From Candidatus Saccharimonadota bacterium (GTDB lineage Bacteria > Patescibacteriota > Saccharimonadia > Saccharimonadales > UBA4665): a stretch of DNA of 64,000 nucleotides. Below are positions 1 through 8,646 of the stretch, one piece after another; the first letter of the stretch is position 1; the number at the start of each line of letters is the position of its first letter. The notes beneath the pieces were generated by a model. The model worked only from the letters and a program-made list of their open reading frames with translations, was not told the origin of the DNA and searched no databases. Made by a program: the position numbers and the translations under genes. The stretch covers positions 1-64,000 of the forward strand of contig JABCZM010000006.1 of NCBI GenBank assembly GCA_013289705.1, written 5' to 3'.

Positions 1-126
1 GACGCCCGCATTGTTGGTACCATCACTAACCTTAGCCGTTAGCACCGACTGGTCAGAGGCGAGTACCACTGGTGCGCTGTTGGCGCTGGTTGCTTGTCCG
101 TTTGGATTGGGAGGGATGTATGCCAT
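1..126 (-). CDS. Partial hypothetical protein, phage-structural/surface type N-terminus
   Basis: Only the first 42 codons are in the window; the gene runs off the left edge. The peptide starts MAYIPPNPNGQATSANSAPV and continues with VVLASDQSVLTAKVSDG. Such 'N.NGQAT..NSAPVV.ASDQ' starts are typical of phage tail or virion-associated proteins and of some secreted repeat proteins. ATG at 126 is preceded on the minus strand by a purine-rich AGAGGGTAGG, a plausible ribosome-binding site. The role is unknown. Confidence 0.6.
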   Translation of the reverse strand, partial: MAYIPPNPNGQATSANSAPVVLASDQSVLTAKVSDGTNNAGV

Positions 127-382
127 AGTATGCCTACCCTCTTACCCGATTGTTGTTAATAAAACTCAATGAACCGGAAGTTATAAGATAGGACATAGTT
201 ACTTTGGTAGTTTATCCCTTTTATGCTTGCCTACAAGTTTATAGCTAGCTAACTCTTTTAGCAAGTGTTCTGGCCGCTCGCCAATTGCCACCACAAACAA
301 TAGTGCATCAATCGAAGTCATATACATGCCAGCCAAAAGCAGCATCTATTGTCATCTAGAAAATGATACAATTGCTGAGAGA

Positions 383-1003
383 ATGGATGACACAATCGAA
401 GACTGGTTAGAGTCACTGGCGGCCAAGCAGCCGACTCCTGGTGGTGGCGCGGCAGCTGGGCTGTTGGCGGCTACGGCCGCAGCGCTGGTTGGCATGGTGA
501 GTATTTATACAACGGGACCAAAATGGCAAGCTAAAACCGATCGCATGCAGGCCATTCATGACGAAGCGGCCGTGCTGCGGCACCAGGCTTTGGAACTGAT
601 GGCAGCCGATGCGGCAGCATTTACGCGTGTCGGCGAAGCGTATCAACTACCCAAAGATACTAATGAAGCACAGATGACCCGGAAAATTGCCATCCAAGCG
701 TCGTTAGTTGGTGCCGCCGAACCACCACGTCTGACGGCCGAACTCGCTGCCAGAGTCATCATACTGGCCGATGAACTGATAGCCACCGGTAACCCCAATG
801 TTATTTCTGACGTGGCCGTAGCTTCTAGCACCGCTCGTGCTGCCCTGGAATCGGCAATTGTTAATATCGAAATCAATGCTGAACTCATTACTGATGAAGC
901 AATAAAAAATAAACTGCAGGTTGCCATACGCGATGCGGTTGAATCTATCAACAAAGCCGACGAAGTCACTGCAGCCGTTCGCCAAAGGATCAAACACGCA
1001 TGA
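383..1003 (+). CDS. Formiminotransferase-cyclodeaminase family protein (methenyl-THF cyclohydrolase-like)
   Basis: This is a 206-residue cyclodeaminase-domain protein (FTCD C-terminal / FchA family). In this family the domain converts 5-formimino-THF to 5,10-methenyl-THF, or acts as a methenyl-THF cyclohydrolase. The family opening is visible as TIEDWLESLAAKQPTPGGG, with the glycine-rich PTPGGG turn, followed by long alanine-rich helices. An upstream ATG at 326 would add 19 unconserved residues; ATG 383 fits the family start better. It overlaps folD by 4 nt (ATGA), so the two are probably co-translated and jointly supply one-carbon folates to the purine genes that follow. No formiminotransferase domain is attached. 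Confidence 0.85.
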   Translation: MDDTIEDWLESLAAKQPTPGGGAAAGLLAATAAALVGMVSIYTTGPKWQAKTDRMQAIHDEAAVLRHQALELMAADAAAFTRVGEAYQLPKDTNEAQMTRKIAIQASLVGAAEPPRLTAELAARVIILADELIATGNPNVISDVAVASSTARAALESAIVNIEINAELITDEAIKNKLQVAIRDAVESINKADEVTAAVRQRIKHA

Positions 1004-1860
1004 GACTGCTCGATGGCAAACCAATCGCTCGTGATATTCGCGCCAAAGTAAAAGAGCAAGCCCTAGCTTACCGTGCGAATGGTGTTATTCCTACGCTGCT
1101 GATTATTATTGCCACAGAGGACGAGCAAGCTGCTTGGTACGTTCGTTCGATTCGCAAAGCAGCTGAGGCCTGTGATATAAAAGTTCACCTTACAGAGTTG
1201 AGTGCCGATGCCCCAACCGAAATGATTGCCGATGCTTTGCGCGCGGCTGCCATAGATCCAATGGTACATGGTATTTTATTGCAGACACCGCTGCCTGCTG
1301 GCGTAAAAATTGATGAGTTGCTGTCGATTATTCCTCCGCAAAAAGATGTTGACGGTGCTAGCCCAATCAGCGCTGGCCGATTGTTGTACGGCCAAGCAGC
1401 TTTTGCACCAGCGACGGCCGAAGCGGTATTGACGTTGCTCGATTATTACAATGTGTTGTTGCCCGGCAAGCAAGCGGTGGTTGTTGGCAGGAGTCGAATT
1501 GTCGGCAGGCCAGCGGCCCACCTACTATTAGAGCGCGACGCCACAGTGACTATTTGTCATTCAAGATCGAGCGATTTGCCTGTGAGCACGCGCACTGCCG
1601 ATGTTTTAGTGGTTGCTGCCGGTAAGCCAGGCCTTATTACGTCGGCAGATGTAAAGCCAGGAGCGGTGGTGATTGATGTTGGCACAAATGTCACAGATGA
1701 TAATCGACTTGTCGGTGACGTGGCTGCCGACGTGGCGGGTATTGCCGATCTTACTCCGGTGCCTGGCGGTGTTGGTCCGGTGACAACTTCGTTAATTCTA
1801 CAACATACTTTGACCTCTGTAAGTAACCTGCTGGCTACCGCGCAGGCCTTGCAACATTAA
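1000..1860 (+). CDS. folD: Bifunctional methylenetetrahydrofolate dehydrogenase/cyclohydrolase FolD
   Basis: FolD interconverts 5,10-methylene-THF, 5,10-methenyl-THF and 10-formyl-THF, the formyl donor for PurN and PurH. The 286-residue length is normal. Visible motifs are the QTPLP substrate loop near residue 97, KDVDGASPISAG near 116, the NADP-binding VVVGRSRIVGRPAAHLLL near 160, and the C-terminal signature TPVPGGVGPVTTS near 252. The usual active-site YVRSIRKAAE context is present (Y..S..K, near residues 48-54). It overlaps the upstream cyclodeaminase by 4 nt and precedes purF, consistent with a one-carbon/purine transcription unit. Confidence 0.96.
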   Translation: MRLLDGKPIARDIRAKVKEQALAYRANGVIPTLLIIIATEDEQAAWYVRSIRKAAEACDIKVHLTELSADAPTEMIADALRAAAIDPMVHGILLQTPLPAGVKIDELLSIIPPQKDVDGASPISAGRLLYGQAAFAPATAEAVLTLLDYYNVLLPGKQAVVVGRSRIVGRPAAHLLLERDATVTICHSRSSDLPVSTRTADVLVVAAGKPGLITSADVKPGAVVIDVGTNVTDDNRLVGDVAADVAGIADLTPVPGGVGPVTTSLILQHTLTSVSNLLATAQALQH

Positions 1861-2003
1861 CGTAAAATGCTTACTCTTTATAAGTATAGACAGTCAATAG
1901 CTGCCTGAAGAGGCTCTCTTGGTTGTCTTTTAAGTTAAAATCGAATTCAATCGTTCAAAAAGAAATTCTCGATAAACAATCTAATACTCCAGGAAAGAAG
2001 TCT

Positions 2004-3473
2004 ATGCCCATAGCGGACACCTCTGACCAACTTACCGAAAAATGTGCAGTCTTTGGAGTCTGCGGGACGGGCCTGGAAGCGGCTCGTCTTGCTTTTTACG
2101 GGCTTTGGGCGTTACAGCATCGTGGTCAGGAAAGTTCGGGCATTGCCAGTACCGATGGCACAGAATTGCACCGCCACGGCGCCGTTGGACTGGTTGCTAA
2201 TGTTTACCGTGAAGAAGACTTTGAACAATTACCTGGGCACATCGCGATTGGCCACAACCGTTATTCTACCTCTGGTGGCGAAGAAGCATCTCATGTCCAG
2301 CCAATTGCCGATTATGAGTTAGGTTTCGCCTTTGCCCACAATGGTAACCTGCCCGATTGTAGTAAGCTAATCGTGTTCCTAGAAAACCACGGTATCGACA
2401 CGAAGGCATTGAACGATTCTGGTATGATGGCCGCCGCGATTGGTTATTATCTTCGTAAAGGTGATGATGTCGGCACGGCGATTCGCAAGTCCTATCCGCT
2501 CTTTACCGGTGTGTTTTCGGCAGTTGTCATTCATGGCGACAAGTTGGTTGCGTTCCGTGATGCCTGTGGTATTCGGCCGCTATCGATTGCCACGCTTGAT
2601 GGTGGCTACGTAGTAGCATCAGAAACCTGTGCCTTTGATACAATTGGTGCAAAATTCTTGCGCGATGTTGAGCCTGGCGAAATGGTGGTTATTGACAAGC
2701 ATGGCATGACTGCCGAACAACTGGCAACGCCAGACCCCAAGCTCGACATCTTCGAATTTGTATATTTTGCTCGCCCCGACAGCCTGCTTATTGGTAAGCG
2801 TGTCAACGAAGTCCGCAAAAACTTTGGACGCGAAATGGCCCACGAGTATCATATCGAGGCCGATGTGGTGGTGCCTGTACCAGATTCTGGTGTGCCAGCC
2901 GCTCAGGGCTATGCGGAAGCTAGTGGCATTCCGTTTGAGATGGGTCTGATTAAAAATCGTTATATTCATCGTACATTTATTCGTCCCACGGCAGAACTGC
3001 GCGCCCAAGATCTCAAAATGAAGCTCAATCCAGTCATCGAGGTTATTAAAGACAAGCGCGTGATTATTGTCGACGATTCTATCGTGCGCGGCACAACCCA
3101 ACGTAAGGTTGTCGCGATGTTATTCAATGCCGGTGCCCGCGAAGTCCACGTGATGATTAGTTGTCCACCGGTGCGCTACCCTGACTTCTACGGCATTAAC
3201 ACACCCGACCCTTCCGAACTCATTTCTGCCCGCATGAGCGTCGAACAAACCCGTGAATATATTGGCGCAACTTCACTCAACTTCTTGTCCTTCGATGGCA
3301 TGATAAACGCGACTGGCTTCCCTGCCAGTCGTTTTTCGTCTTCATGCTTTGACGGTATCTACCCAATTGCTATTGGTTCTCGTGCCAAGCAGGTGTTGGC
3401 TTTGCCAGACATGCCGCCCGTTGAGTCAAAAAAAGTAACAACCTCCCAGAAGCCACACGTTCGCGTCTCATGA
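2004..3473 (+). CDS. purF: Amidophosphoribosyltransferase PurF
   Basis: PurF makes 5-phosphoribosylamine from PRPP and glutamine, the committed step of purine synthesis. The N-terminal Ntn glutaminase domain shows KCAVFGVCG; the predicted nucleophile is Cys14 after a 13-residue propeptide. GLWALQHRGQESSG and HNRYSTSG follow. The C-terminal phosphoribosyltransferase domain has the PRPP loop VIIVDDSIVRGTT. I chose ATG 2004 because AGGAAAGAAG lies just upstream. A TTG at 1923 would extend the frame by 27 residues but has no ribosome-binding site, and the longer propeptide would be unusual. The stop overlaps purN (ATGA). Confidence 0.96.
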   Translation: MPIADTSDQLTEKCAVFGVCGTGLEAARLAFYGLWALQHRGQESSGIASTDGTELHRHGAVGLVANVYREEDFEQLPGHIAIGHNRYSTSGGEEASHVQPIADYELGFAFAHNGNLPDCSKLIVFLENHGIDTKALNDSGMMAAAIGYYLRKGDDVGTAIRKSYPLFTGVFSAVVIHGDKLVAFRDACGIRPLSIATLDGGYVVASETCAFDTIGAKFLRDVEPGEMVVIDKHGMTAEQLATPDPKLDIFEFVYFARPDSLLIGKRVNEVRKNFGREMAHEYHIEADVVVPVPDSGVPAAQGYAEASGIPFEMGLIKNRYIHRTFIRPTAELRAQDLKMKLNPVIEVIKDKRVIIVDDSIVRGTTQRKVVAMLFNAGAREVHVMISCPPVRYPDFYGINTPDPSELISARMSVEQTREYIGATSLNFLSFDGMINATGFPASRFSSSCFDGIYPIAIGSRAKQVLALPDMPPVESKKVTTSQKPHVRVS

Positions 3474-4156
3474 AGCCGCGGATTGCCATTCTAGCTTCAG
3501 GGGAAGGTACGACGGCTGAAGCTTTTATTCGAGCGTGCAGCCGTGACGAGGTTGACGCTGAAGTCGGTCTAGTTATCTGCAACCGCGAAGCTGCCGGTAT
3601 ATTCCAACGCATTGAGAATCTCAATCTAGAGCTAGGGCTCACCGTGCAGACCATGTTGCTTAATAGTCAAACTCATCCAGCCGCCGACGGCGAAGTTGTT
3701 GAGCGAGGCTACCAGACGACTGCCGAAGAAGCAGCTATCTTGGATGTGCTGACCAAAAGAAATTTCGATCTGATCCTCCTAATGGGCTATTTGCGTCGGG
3801 TTGGTTCAAGTATTGTGCAAGCATTCGGTTGGCGTCCGGAGTACAGTAGCCCGTATCGGGCGATTATGCTCAATAGCCACCCAGGTTTGTTGCCCGAAAC
3901 AACCGGCACCTACGGCATCCATACGCAAGAAGCCACGCTCGACCAAAAACTAGCCTATAGTGGCCAAACCTTGCACGTTGTGTCCGAAAATTATGATGAG
4001 GGTCCGGTGCTGGCGGTTCATAAAGTTGCTGTTCTGCCGAACGACACGGCGGAGAGTTTGTTTGGTCGCGTCCAGACTGTCGAAAAGCAAAACTTGCCGA
4101 TTGACGTTGCGGCCTTCATGAAAGCTCGCCGGCAGTATATACTCGAATCTAAATAG
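3470..4156 (+). CDS. purN: Phosphoribosylglycinamide formyltransferase PurN (GART)
   Basis: PurN transfers the formyl group of 10-formyl-THF to GAR. The start RIAILASGEGTTAEAF matches the family's phosphate-binding G-S-G.G(T/S) loop. The catalytic region is LNSHPGLLPETTGTYG (N and H of the N-x-H pair), and YDEGPVL supplies the active-site Asp near residue 180. At 228 residues it is somewhat longer than usual, with an insertion around residues 65-85 (TAEEAAI region). It overlaps purF by 4 nt and lies 12 nt before purD, so translation is probably coupled. A related formyltransferase with another substrate cannot be fully excluded, but the context argues for PurN. Confidence 0.9.
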   Translation: MKPRIAILASGEGTTAEAFIRACSRDEVDAEVGLVICNREAAGIFQRIENLNLELGLTVQTMLLNSQTHPAADGEVVERGYQTTAEEAAILDVLTKRNFDLILLMGYLRRVGSSIVQAFGWRPEYSSPYRAIMLNSHPGLLPETTGTYGIHTQEATLDQKLAYSGQTLHVVSENYDEGPVLAVHKVAVLPNDTAESLFGRVQTVEKQNLPIDVAAFMKARRQYILESK

Positions 4157-4168
4157 GAAGGTGCTACT

Positions 4169-5473
4169 ATGGCAATGGAATCAGCAAGAGCAACAGTACT
4201 CGTTATTGGTAGTGGCGGTCGTGAACAGGCTCTGGCCTGGAAGCTAGCACAATCTGCGCATGTTAAAAAAGTCTATATAGCGCCTGGCAACGGTGGCAGT
4301 ACGGGCAATATCGAAAATGTGGCGATTGGCTTTACTGATGTGCCTGAACTGCTGAAATTCGCCCAGGAGAAGCACATTGACCTGACGGTGATTGGTCAAG
4401 AAGCCGCCTCCGATGCGGGTGCTGTTGATGCCTTCAAGGCCGCTGGGCTTACCATTTTTGGCCCAACCAAAGCCGCCACAAGGCTTGAAGCTTCTAAAGT
4501 TTTTTCCAAAGACTTGATGGCTTCCGAACATATTCCAACTGCGGCATACCAAACGTTTACCGACCCAGGCGATGCAATCGAATACGCCACCAGCCGACCG
4601 CTACCGGTCGTGATTAAGGCGGATGGTTTAGCCACGGGTAAGGGTGTCTATATTTGCGCAACTGTGCAAGAAATCGGCATTGCAATCACCGATATTATGG
4701 TCAAAAAGGTCTTTGGTGAATCTGGTGACAGCGTGGTGGTGGAAGATTTTCTGAAAGGCCAGGAAGTTTCGGTGCACGCCTTATGCGATGGCAATCAGGC
4801 CGTTATGTTCCCTGCTTCGCAAGATCACAAGCAAGTGTTTGATGGTGACAAGGGTCCGAATACTGGTGGTATGGGCGTGATTGCGCCGGTACCATGGGTA
4901 ACGCCTGCTCATATTGAGGCTACAAAGGCACAAATTGTCTTGCCAGCATTGGCTGGCTTACAAAAGCGCAACACGCCGTTTACGGGCTGTTTGTACCCCG
5001 GCCTGATGATTGACGGTGACGACATTAAGCTGCTCGAATTTAACGCTCGTTTTGGTGACCCAGAAGCCGAAGTGTACATGCGACTACTCGACGGTGATCT
5101 TTACGAGGTACTGACGGCCTGCGCCAAGGGTGAGCTTGATCCTTCTAGCATCGCCTGGAAGCCTGGTTTTGCCGTCACGGTGGTGCTGTGTTCGCCAGGT
5201 TATCCGGCCGACTATCCAAAAGGCCTGCCAATAACCGGCATTGCCGAAGCCGAAAAACTCAACGACATCGTAGTCTTCCACGCTGCGACTATTAGAAATA
5301 CGATCGCCGGAAACGATGATGAAATCCTCACTGCTGGCGGCCGGGTACTGAACGTTACTGCTACTGGCCCAACGCTTGAAGAAACAATCGACAAAGCCTA
5401 TGCCGCTGTCAAACTCATTAACTTCGAAGGCATGCACTACCGCACCGACATCGGCAGAAGACTCAATGGCTAG
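4169..5473 (+). CDS. purD: Phosphoribosylamine-glycine ligase PurD
   Basis: PurD is an ATP-grasp ligase forming GAR from phosphoribosylamine, glycine and ATP. The N-terminal domain has VLVIGSGGREQALAWKL and APGNGGS. The ATP-grasp domain has VIKADGLATGKGV (near 148), DHKQVFDGDKGPNTGGMG (near 224) and LLEFNARFGDPEAE (near 290), carrying the metal-binding Glu/Asn. The length of 434 residues is normal. AGGAAGGTG at 4155-4163 is a good ribosome-binding site for ATG 4169. Its 3' end overlaps the next HAD gene by 8 nt. Confidence 0.96.
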   Translation: MAMESARATVLVIGSGGREQALAWKLAQSAHVKKVYIAPGNGGSTGNIENVAIGFTDVPELLKFAQEKHIDLTVIGQEAASDAGAVDAFKAAGLTIFGPTKAATRLEASKVFSKDLMASEHIPTAAYQTFTDPGDAIEYATSRPLPVVIKADGLATGKGVYICATVQEIGIAITDIMVKKVFGESGDSVVVEDFLKGQEVSVHALCDGNQAVMFPASQDHKQVFDGDKGPNTGGMGVIAPVPWVTPAHIEATKAQIVLPALAGLQKRNTPFTGCLYPGLMIDGDDIKLLEFNARFGDPEAEVYMRLLDGDLYEVLTACAKGELDPSSIAWKPGFAVTVVLCSPGYPADYPKGLPITGIAEAEKLNDIVVFHAATIRNTIAGNDDEILTAGGRVLNVTATGPTLEETIDKAYAAVKLINFEGMHYRTDIGRRLNG

Positions 5474-6128
5474 CATCAAGCTGCCAAAGGCGATATTATT
5501 TGACGCTGATGGTACGCTCTATGACAGCGAAGCACTGAACTACGAGGCAAACCGGCGGACGGCCAAATTATTGCACGATTTTGATATGACCTGGGATGAT
5601 TTCGACATCCACGTGCGTCGTGGCACGAAGTCAGGCTTTATGATACTTGAAGAAACTGGGATAGTGGTCGACCGCGAAGCGTATCTGTCCAACAAGGCCG
5701 AGCAATTTCGCATCTTGGTAGTCGAACGTCTTCAGCCGCAGCCTGGCTTAGTACCTTTCTTAGAGTGGTGCACGATGCAGCATATTCGTTGTAGTGTGGT
5801 GAGTGCATCGCGTCGGGTTCAGTTGCTGACTGCTCTTGGAACGCTCAAAATTGATCATTTTTTTGAGGACGTTGTCAGTATGGAAAATATTGATGAGCGT
5901 CCCAAACCAAACCCCTATCCGTATGAGCTTGGGCTCAAACGTCTTGGCATTGAGCCGCACGAAGGGCTGGTTATCGAGGATACTCCCAAGGGTATTGCGT
6001 CCGCCAAAGCTGCTGGCCTGCGCTGTGTCGCGATTCGCAACACAACTAATAGTCTTTCCGAACTAGCGGCCGCGGACTTTGTTATTACGCATTACACTGA
6101 GCTTCAGGGTCTTTTATTAGTTGACTAG
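5466..6128 (+). CDS. HAD-superfamily hydrolase (phosphatase/phosphomutase-like)
   Basis: A 220-residue HAD subfamily IA hydrolase. Motif I is ILFDADGTLYDSE (nucleophile and acid/base Asp pair), motif II the Ser of CSVVSASRR, motif III a Lys in ERPKPNPYPYELG, and motif IV VIEDTPKGIASAKAAG. Such enzymes dephosphorylate sugar phosphates or nucleotides, or act as beta-phosphoglucomutases; the substrate cannot be read from sequence. ATG 5466 lies inside the last codons of purD (8-nt overlap), so it probably belongs to the purF-N-D unit. It converges on the next gene with only 3 nt between stops. Confidence 0.88.
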   Translation: MASIKLPKAILFDADGTLYDSEALNYEANRRTAKLLHDFDMTWDDFDIHVRRGTKSGFMILEETGIVVDREAYLSNKAEQFRILVVERLQPQPGLVPFLEWCTMQHIRCSVVSASRRVQLLTALGTLKIDHFFEDVVSMENIDERPKPNPYPYELGLKRLGIEPHEGLVIEDTPKGIASAKAAGLRCVAIRNTTNSLSELAAADFVITHYTELQGLLLVD

Positions 6129-6131
6129 CAA

Positions 6132-6905
6132 CTAGGCCGGTGTTGCGTATGATCGAATAATTTGCGCAGCATGTTCATAGTTTTGTGCTACTGCGTGCGG
6201 GCGATCTGTCATTGTTTCGAAGGCTTGTGGAGGCAAGACGCTTGCTAGTGCGAGTACATGGGCGCCGGCGTAACGGCCAGCAGTTATGCCAGTTGCCGAG
6301 TCTTCGACAACAAGCACTGCTGCCCGATCATGAACTTGCAAGCGCCCCATTAATTCAAGATAAGGCGAAGGAGAAGGTTTGTCACCGTCACGCGCTTCAC
6401 CTTGGGCAATAGTGGTCTGAAAATAGCCGTGTCCCATACCAACAACTGGCAACGCTGCATTAAGTATTCCGCGATTGCTGTTTGTTCCGATTGCTTGCGG
6501 TACGCTGTAGTGACGTAACAAATCTAGCACGCCGATGGCTCCGTGTATCGGCTGTAATAAGCTGCCTGTTTCGGGTAGTTCTTCGATTGATCCCTCTTGG
6601 AGGGCCTGCATTAGCCTTGCTTGCTCGGTGATAATACTGACGGTTCTATCGGCAGTATCTTGGCGATAGTTGTCTGCTGCGGGAGAGTCGGCGTCAATTT
6701 TAAAAACATCGGCTGCAATTTTCTTGCGGGCCCAGCCGTTATATCTCGACCAGTCTTCGGGGAGTATAAATGGTTTTTCCTCGGTAGCTAGGCCAAGTTC
6801 CTGTGCGGTAATGAGCGCCTGGGTACGTTCCACCGACTCAGATAACTTGCCTGTCAAAGACAGTGTGTTGTCAAAATCCCAGAGTACTGCCTCGAGACGG
6901 TTCAT
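6132..6905 (-). CDS. HAD-superfamily hydrolase
   Basis: A 257-residue HAD protein. Motif I is VLWDFDNTLSLTG, with Asn at the position often Gly; the Thr of IGTNSNRG serves as motif II; Lys in GDKPSPSPYLELM is motif III; VVEDSATGITAGRYAG is motif IV. A helical cap of about 120 residues (roughly 20-140) is larger than in its neighbours. Substrate unknown. It is the distal gene of a minus-strand run (purK, HAD, purE, HAD, P-loop protein, HAD), 42 nt after the P-loop gene. Confidence 0.82.
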   Translation of the reverse strand: MNRLEAVLWDFDNTLSLTGKLSESVERTQALITAQELGLATEEKPFILPEDWSRYNGWARKKIAADVFKIDADSPAADNYRQDTADRTVSIITEQARLMQALQEGSIEELPETGSLLQPIHGAIGVLDLLRHYSVPQAIGTNSNRGILNAALPVVGMGHGYFQTTIAQGEARDGDKPSPSPYLELMGRLQVHDRAAVLVVEDSATGITAGRYAGAHVLALASVLPPQAFETMTDRPHAVAQNYEHAAQIIRSYATPA

Positions 6906-6947
6906 GGTTAATATTAAAGCATGAATACGGCTTAATTACAAGTACCT

Positions 6948-7475
6948 TTACAATGATTTTATGATTTCTTCTAGGCGATTTTCAACAGTGTCACGCTTAA
7001 TAAAAATAACTTCATAGCCGGCGTCACGGTATACTTTGCCGAACAGCTGTTGCATGGCATGAGCGGTTTCGGCGCTTTCAATTCGCGCATAGTCTTGTTT
7101 GTAATCGAGAATTTCTAGCAAAAAGACTTTTTTATAAGTGCTATGTTTGCAAAGTTCGGTAACACGATCCGGGATTGGCCAATTGTAATACGCAAAATAT
7201 GCGAGCGTGTCGATGATACCGCGATCAAAGAAAGTTGCCGTGGCAGTATTGGTCGTAGCCTCTCCTCTATGCTGAAGTTCAATCCAGGCAAGTTCGAATT
7301 CTGGTGAGTCGACGTTGATTTGGGCAAGCGTCTTGCCGCTTGCCAGGCCCTGATCAATGAGCTTACGACCATATTCTTCAACGGTCACATAACCACGTTT
7401 TGCCAATTCAGTAATTATAGTACTTTTGCCAGCACTCGGTGCGCCTGTGATCACGTACCAGTTGTTGGTGGTCAC
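6948..7475 (-). CDS. P-loop ATPase/kinase-like protein (AAA_28 type)
   Basis: A 175-residue single-domain P-loop protein. Walker A is ITGAPSAGKSTI near residues 9-20; VEEYGRKLID and FFDRGIIDTLAY follow, as in AAA_28 / NadR-kinase-like proteins that phosphorylate small molecules. FIKRDTVENRLEEI lies near the C-terminus. The reaction is not known for this family. The stop of the upstream HAD gene overlaps its start by 4 nt, implying coupled translation with a phosphatase. Confidence 0.75.
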   Translation of the reverse strand: MTTNNWYVITGAPSAGKSTIITELAKRGYVTVEEYGRKLIDQGLASGKTLAQINVDSPEFELAWIELQHRGEATTNTATATFFDRGIIDTLAYFAYYNWPIPDRVTELCKHSTYKKVFLLEILDYKQDYARIESAETAHAMQQLFGKVYRDAGYEVIFIKRDTVENRLEEIIKSL

Positions 7476-8161
7476 TGCTCCAAATCTTTCTTGAGTGAGT
7501 CTGTGAATTCGGCGAAGTCTCTGATAATAAGGTCGGCTGCCGATAGGTCGTCGTGATTGTGCTCGGCACCGGTGTAGGCAATGCAGGTCATACCGGCTGC
7601 TTTGGCGGCCGTAACGCCGTTGTAGGCGTCTTCGATAACGATGCAGTCTGCTGGGTCGGCATCGAGTTTTTTGGCAGCCAATAAAAAAACGTCGGGGGCT
7701 GGTTTTGAACGCGCGATATCGTCACCACTGATGATAACCGGAAAGTAGCGTGCTATGCCTAGTTTTTCGAGTGTGAATTTGATACGCCGCGGGCTGGCGG
7801 ACGAGCCGATGGCAAGTTTGCAGCCCAGGCTATCTAAATACTCCACGAGTTCGCGCGTTCCAGCCACGGCTGGCAGCTGATCGAGCGATTTCAGAAAATC
7901 CAAATAATGGTTGCGTGCTTGAGCAATCAGCTCGTCGATATTTTGCTGCAATTTGTACTGTTGTTTCAGTAAAATCCAAATTGTCTGCGAATTAAAGCCT
8001 TTTAGTTCAGGGTCAAAAGCTGGTTTCTTGACGCCAAGGCTCGTTAGAAATGCCTCCATGTGCTGTTCGTTTAATGGTTCGGTATCGACAAGCACGCCGT
8101 CCATGTCAAAAATGACTGGCTGGCCAGGCTGAATAGCGACGGGTTGTTTAGTTTTGGTCAT
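7472..8161 (-). CDS. HAD-superfamily hydrolase, beta-phosphoglucomutase-like
   Basis: A 229-residue HAD IA protein starting at ATG 8161 (an in-frame TTG at 8182 is less likely). Motif I is VIFDMDGVLVDTEPLNEQH, the form seen in beta-phosphoglucomutase and related phosphatases; motif II lies in AIGSSASPRRI, motif III in ARSKPAPDVFLLA, motif IV is VIEDAYNGVTAAKAAG. Substrate unknown. Its start overlaps the purE stop by 14 nt and its stop overlaps the next P-loop gene by 4 nt, so it is embedded in the purK-purE unit. Confidence 0.88.
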   Translation of the reverse strand: MTKTKQPVAIQPGQPVIFDMDGVLVDTEPLNEQHMEAFLTSLGVKKPAFDPELKGFNSQTIWILLKQQYKLQQNIDELIAQARNHYLDFLKSLDQLPAVAGTRELVEYLDSLGCKLAIGSSASPRRIKFTLEKLGIARYFPVIISGDDIARSKPAPDVFLLAAKKLDADPADCIVIEDAYNGVTAAKAAGMTCIAYTGAEHNHDDLSAADLIIRDFAEFTDSLKKDLEQ

Positions 8162-8645
8162 TGCCTTGCAGATTACGATCAATTTCTAGTACGGTGTCAT
8201 GCTGTTTTTGACGGAAGGCTTGATACTTGTTTGTCAGCTCAGGGTTGTTAATTGCCAAAATCTCGATGGCCATCAAGCCAGCATTTTTAGCACCGTTTTC
8301 GGGCAGTGTTGCAAGCGGAACGCCTGGAGGCATCTTGATGTTTGACCACAGTGCTTCATGATCGTTTTCGTGACGCTTAATTGGTACGGCAATAACTGGC
8401 AACAGTGTATGTGATGCGGTCATGCCGGGTAAGTGAGCCGAACCACCTGCTCCAGCGATGATTACCTGCAGCCCGCGGCTGCTTGCTTCGGCCGCATAAG
8501 TTGTCATAACGTCAGGCGTGCGATGTGCCGAGATAATCCGTATCTCGTGTGCCACGCCAAACTCTTTCAATACGTTGGCGGCTTCATTCATCACGTCCAG
8601 ATCGGAGTCCGAACCCATAATAATACCTACGATAGGATCGTTCAT
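8148..8645 (-). CDS. purE: 5-(carboxyamino)imidazole ribonucleotide mutase PurE (class I)
   Basis: PurE moves the carboxylate of N5-CAIR, made by PurK, to give CAIR. The 165 residues carry GIIMGSDSDLDVM (near 8-20), ISAHRTPD with the catalytic His near 42, and AGAGGSAHLPGM (near 65-76). The segment IKRHENDHEALWSNIKMPPG departs somewhat from the usual L.G.DSL..I.QMP.G loop but keeps MP.GVP.ATL. Co-occurrence with purK marks this as a class I mutase. It sits between two HAD genes, 1 nt after the upstream one. Confidence 0.95.
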   Translation of the reverse strand: MNDPIVGIIMGSDSDLDVMNEAANVLKEFGVAHEIRIISAHRTPDVMTTYAAEASSRGLQVIIAGAGGSAHLPGMTASHTLLPVIAVPIKRHENDHEALWSNIKMPPGVPLATLPENGAKNAGLMAIEILAINNPELTNKYQAFRQKQHDTVLEIDRNLQGNDQN

Positions 8646-8646
8646 C

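Noticed and set aside
3370-5479. Long minus-strand ORFs opposite purF, purN and purD
   Set aside because: Frame shadows of well-identified plus-strand genes, without ribosome-binding sites or family motifs.
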